From DRWZ01 sp964601505 (GTDB taxonomy: Bacteria; Calescibacteriota; Calescibacteriia; Calescibacteriales; Calescibacteriaceae), in assembly GCA_964601505.1 (NCBI GenBank), contig CAZRNR010000020.1, positions 1 to 31,962 of the forward strand: DNA of 31,962 nucleotides, read 5' to 3'. Under the pieces are notes generated by a model. It did no database searches and was not told the DNA's origin. It saw only the letters and a program-made list of their open reading frames with translations. This document shows positions 31,656 to 31,962 of the stretch, in pieces; within the stretch, counting starts at the first letter, position 1; the number at the start of each line of letters is the position of its first letter. Made by a program: the position numbers and the translations under genes.

Positions 31656-31962
31656 TTATTTTGAGTTCCGAAGTATTTTTTCAATGTCCTTCACACCTTC
31701 TGCTTTGTTTATAGCTCTCTTTATCTCCTTCAGCTTCTCTATATCCTTTATGTCTTTCAGTAGCTCTATCAAGTATCTACCTTCTTCTCCAAGTCTTTCC
31801 TCTATGTCTATCTGAATTCCCTCCTTCAATCCCTTTTCTATACCCTCCTTGAGGCCCTTTTCTATACCTTCCTTAAGTCCTCTCTTAAGTCCCTTCTCTA
31901 TACCTTTCTTAAGTCCCTTCTCTATACCTTTTCTTAGACCTCTTTTAAAGAGTCTTGTTTTT
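31656..31962 (-). CDS. C-terminal part of an Rpn-family nuclease/transposase-like protein (5' partial)
   Basis: The minus-strand frame is open from the window edge to a stop at 31656-31658. It starts with a repetitive tail, near-perfect repeats of KGLKKGIE/KGLKEGIE over about 45 residues, followed by RLGEEGRYLIELLKDIKD and a helical, charged end. Such KG(L/I)xxG tails are typical of the C-terminal half of Rpn/PD-(D/E)XK nuclease-transposase (DUF4351-type) proteins. The catalytic domain, if present, lies beyond the window. Family call rests on the tail and is from memory. Confidence 0.65.
   Translation of the reverse strand, partial: KTRLFKRGLRKGIEKGLKKGIEKGLKRGLKEGIEKGLKEGIEKGLKEGIQIDIEERLGEEGRYLIELLKDIKDIEKLKEIKRAINKAEGVKDIEKILRNSK

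Overview
The window comes from an AT-rich bacterium whose coding regions favour AGA/AGG for arginine and ATA for isoleucine, a codon pattern common in thermophiles. A Wzi-like outer-membrane barrel, lipoproteins and a cytochrome c biogenesis-type (CcdA-TlpA) thiol-redox protein point to a two-membrane cell. CheA, CheW and FliQ point to flagellar motility. I cannot name the taxon from sequence alone; a deep-branching, uncultured thermophilic lineage would fit.

Layout. 1-798 is the 3' part of a gene with an 11-residue coiled-coil repeat followed by a PD-(D/E)XK nuclease-like domain. 1039-1604 is a broken DDE transposase. 1649-2083 encodes a small unknown membrane protein with a 24-bp-period degenerate array upstream. 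On the minus strand at 4578-2855 a tiny DUF5989-type protein precedes lysS. On the plus strand at 4658-7143 a biotin-dependent carboxyltransferase overlaps fabD, a plausible malonyl-CoA to malonyl-ACP unit. A long minus-strand run (18649 down to 7146) holds ccdA-tlpA, sat, an O-antigen-ligase/TPR protein, cheA, cheW, fliQ, and a MoxR/chelatase-like AAA ATPase with its VWA partner. A peroxiredoxin-like gene diverges from ccdA-tlpA. Then come nth (minus), ahcY (plus), a decayed repeat-bearing gap, trxB (plus), and a lipoprotein-priA pair (minus). 27290-27490 carries the right-end relic of an IS200/IS605 TnpB element. The plus-strand set infA, wzi-like, lipoprotein and GT2 glycosyltransferase follows, then a CysO/MoaD-like sulfur carrier with a palindrome upstream. 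The window closes with the repeat tail of an Rpn-type nuclease/transposase gene that runs off the edge.

Most genes are housekeeping or recognisable families. The accessory signals are the repeat-bearing PD-(D/E)XK-type genes at both ends, the transposon relics, the AAA-VWA pair, the cell-surface polysaccharide genes, and start sites that look leaderless: a -10-like hexamer 6-7 nt before the ATG and no Shine-Dalgarno. I did not find a convincing wholly new multi-gene system. No tRNA, rRNA or CRISPR array was seen.
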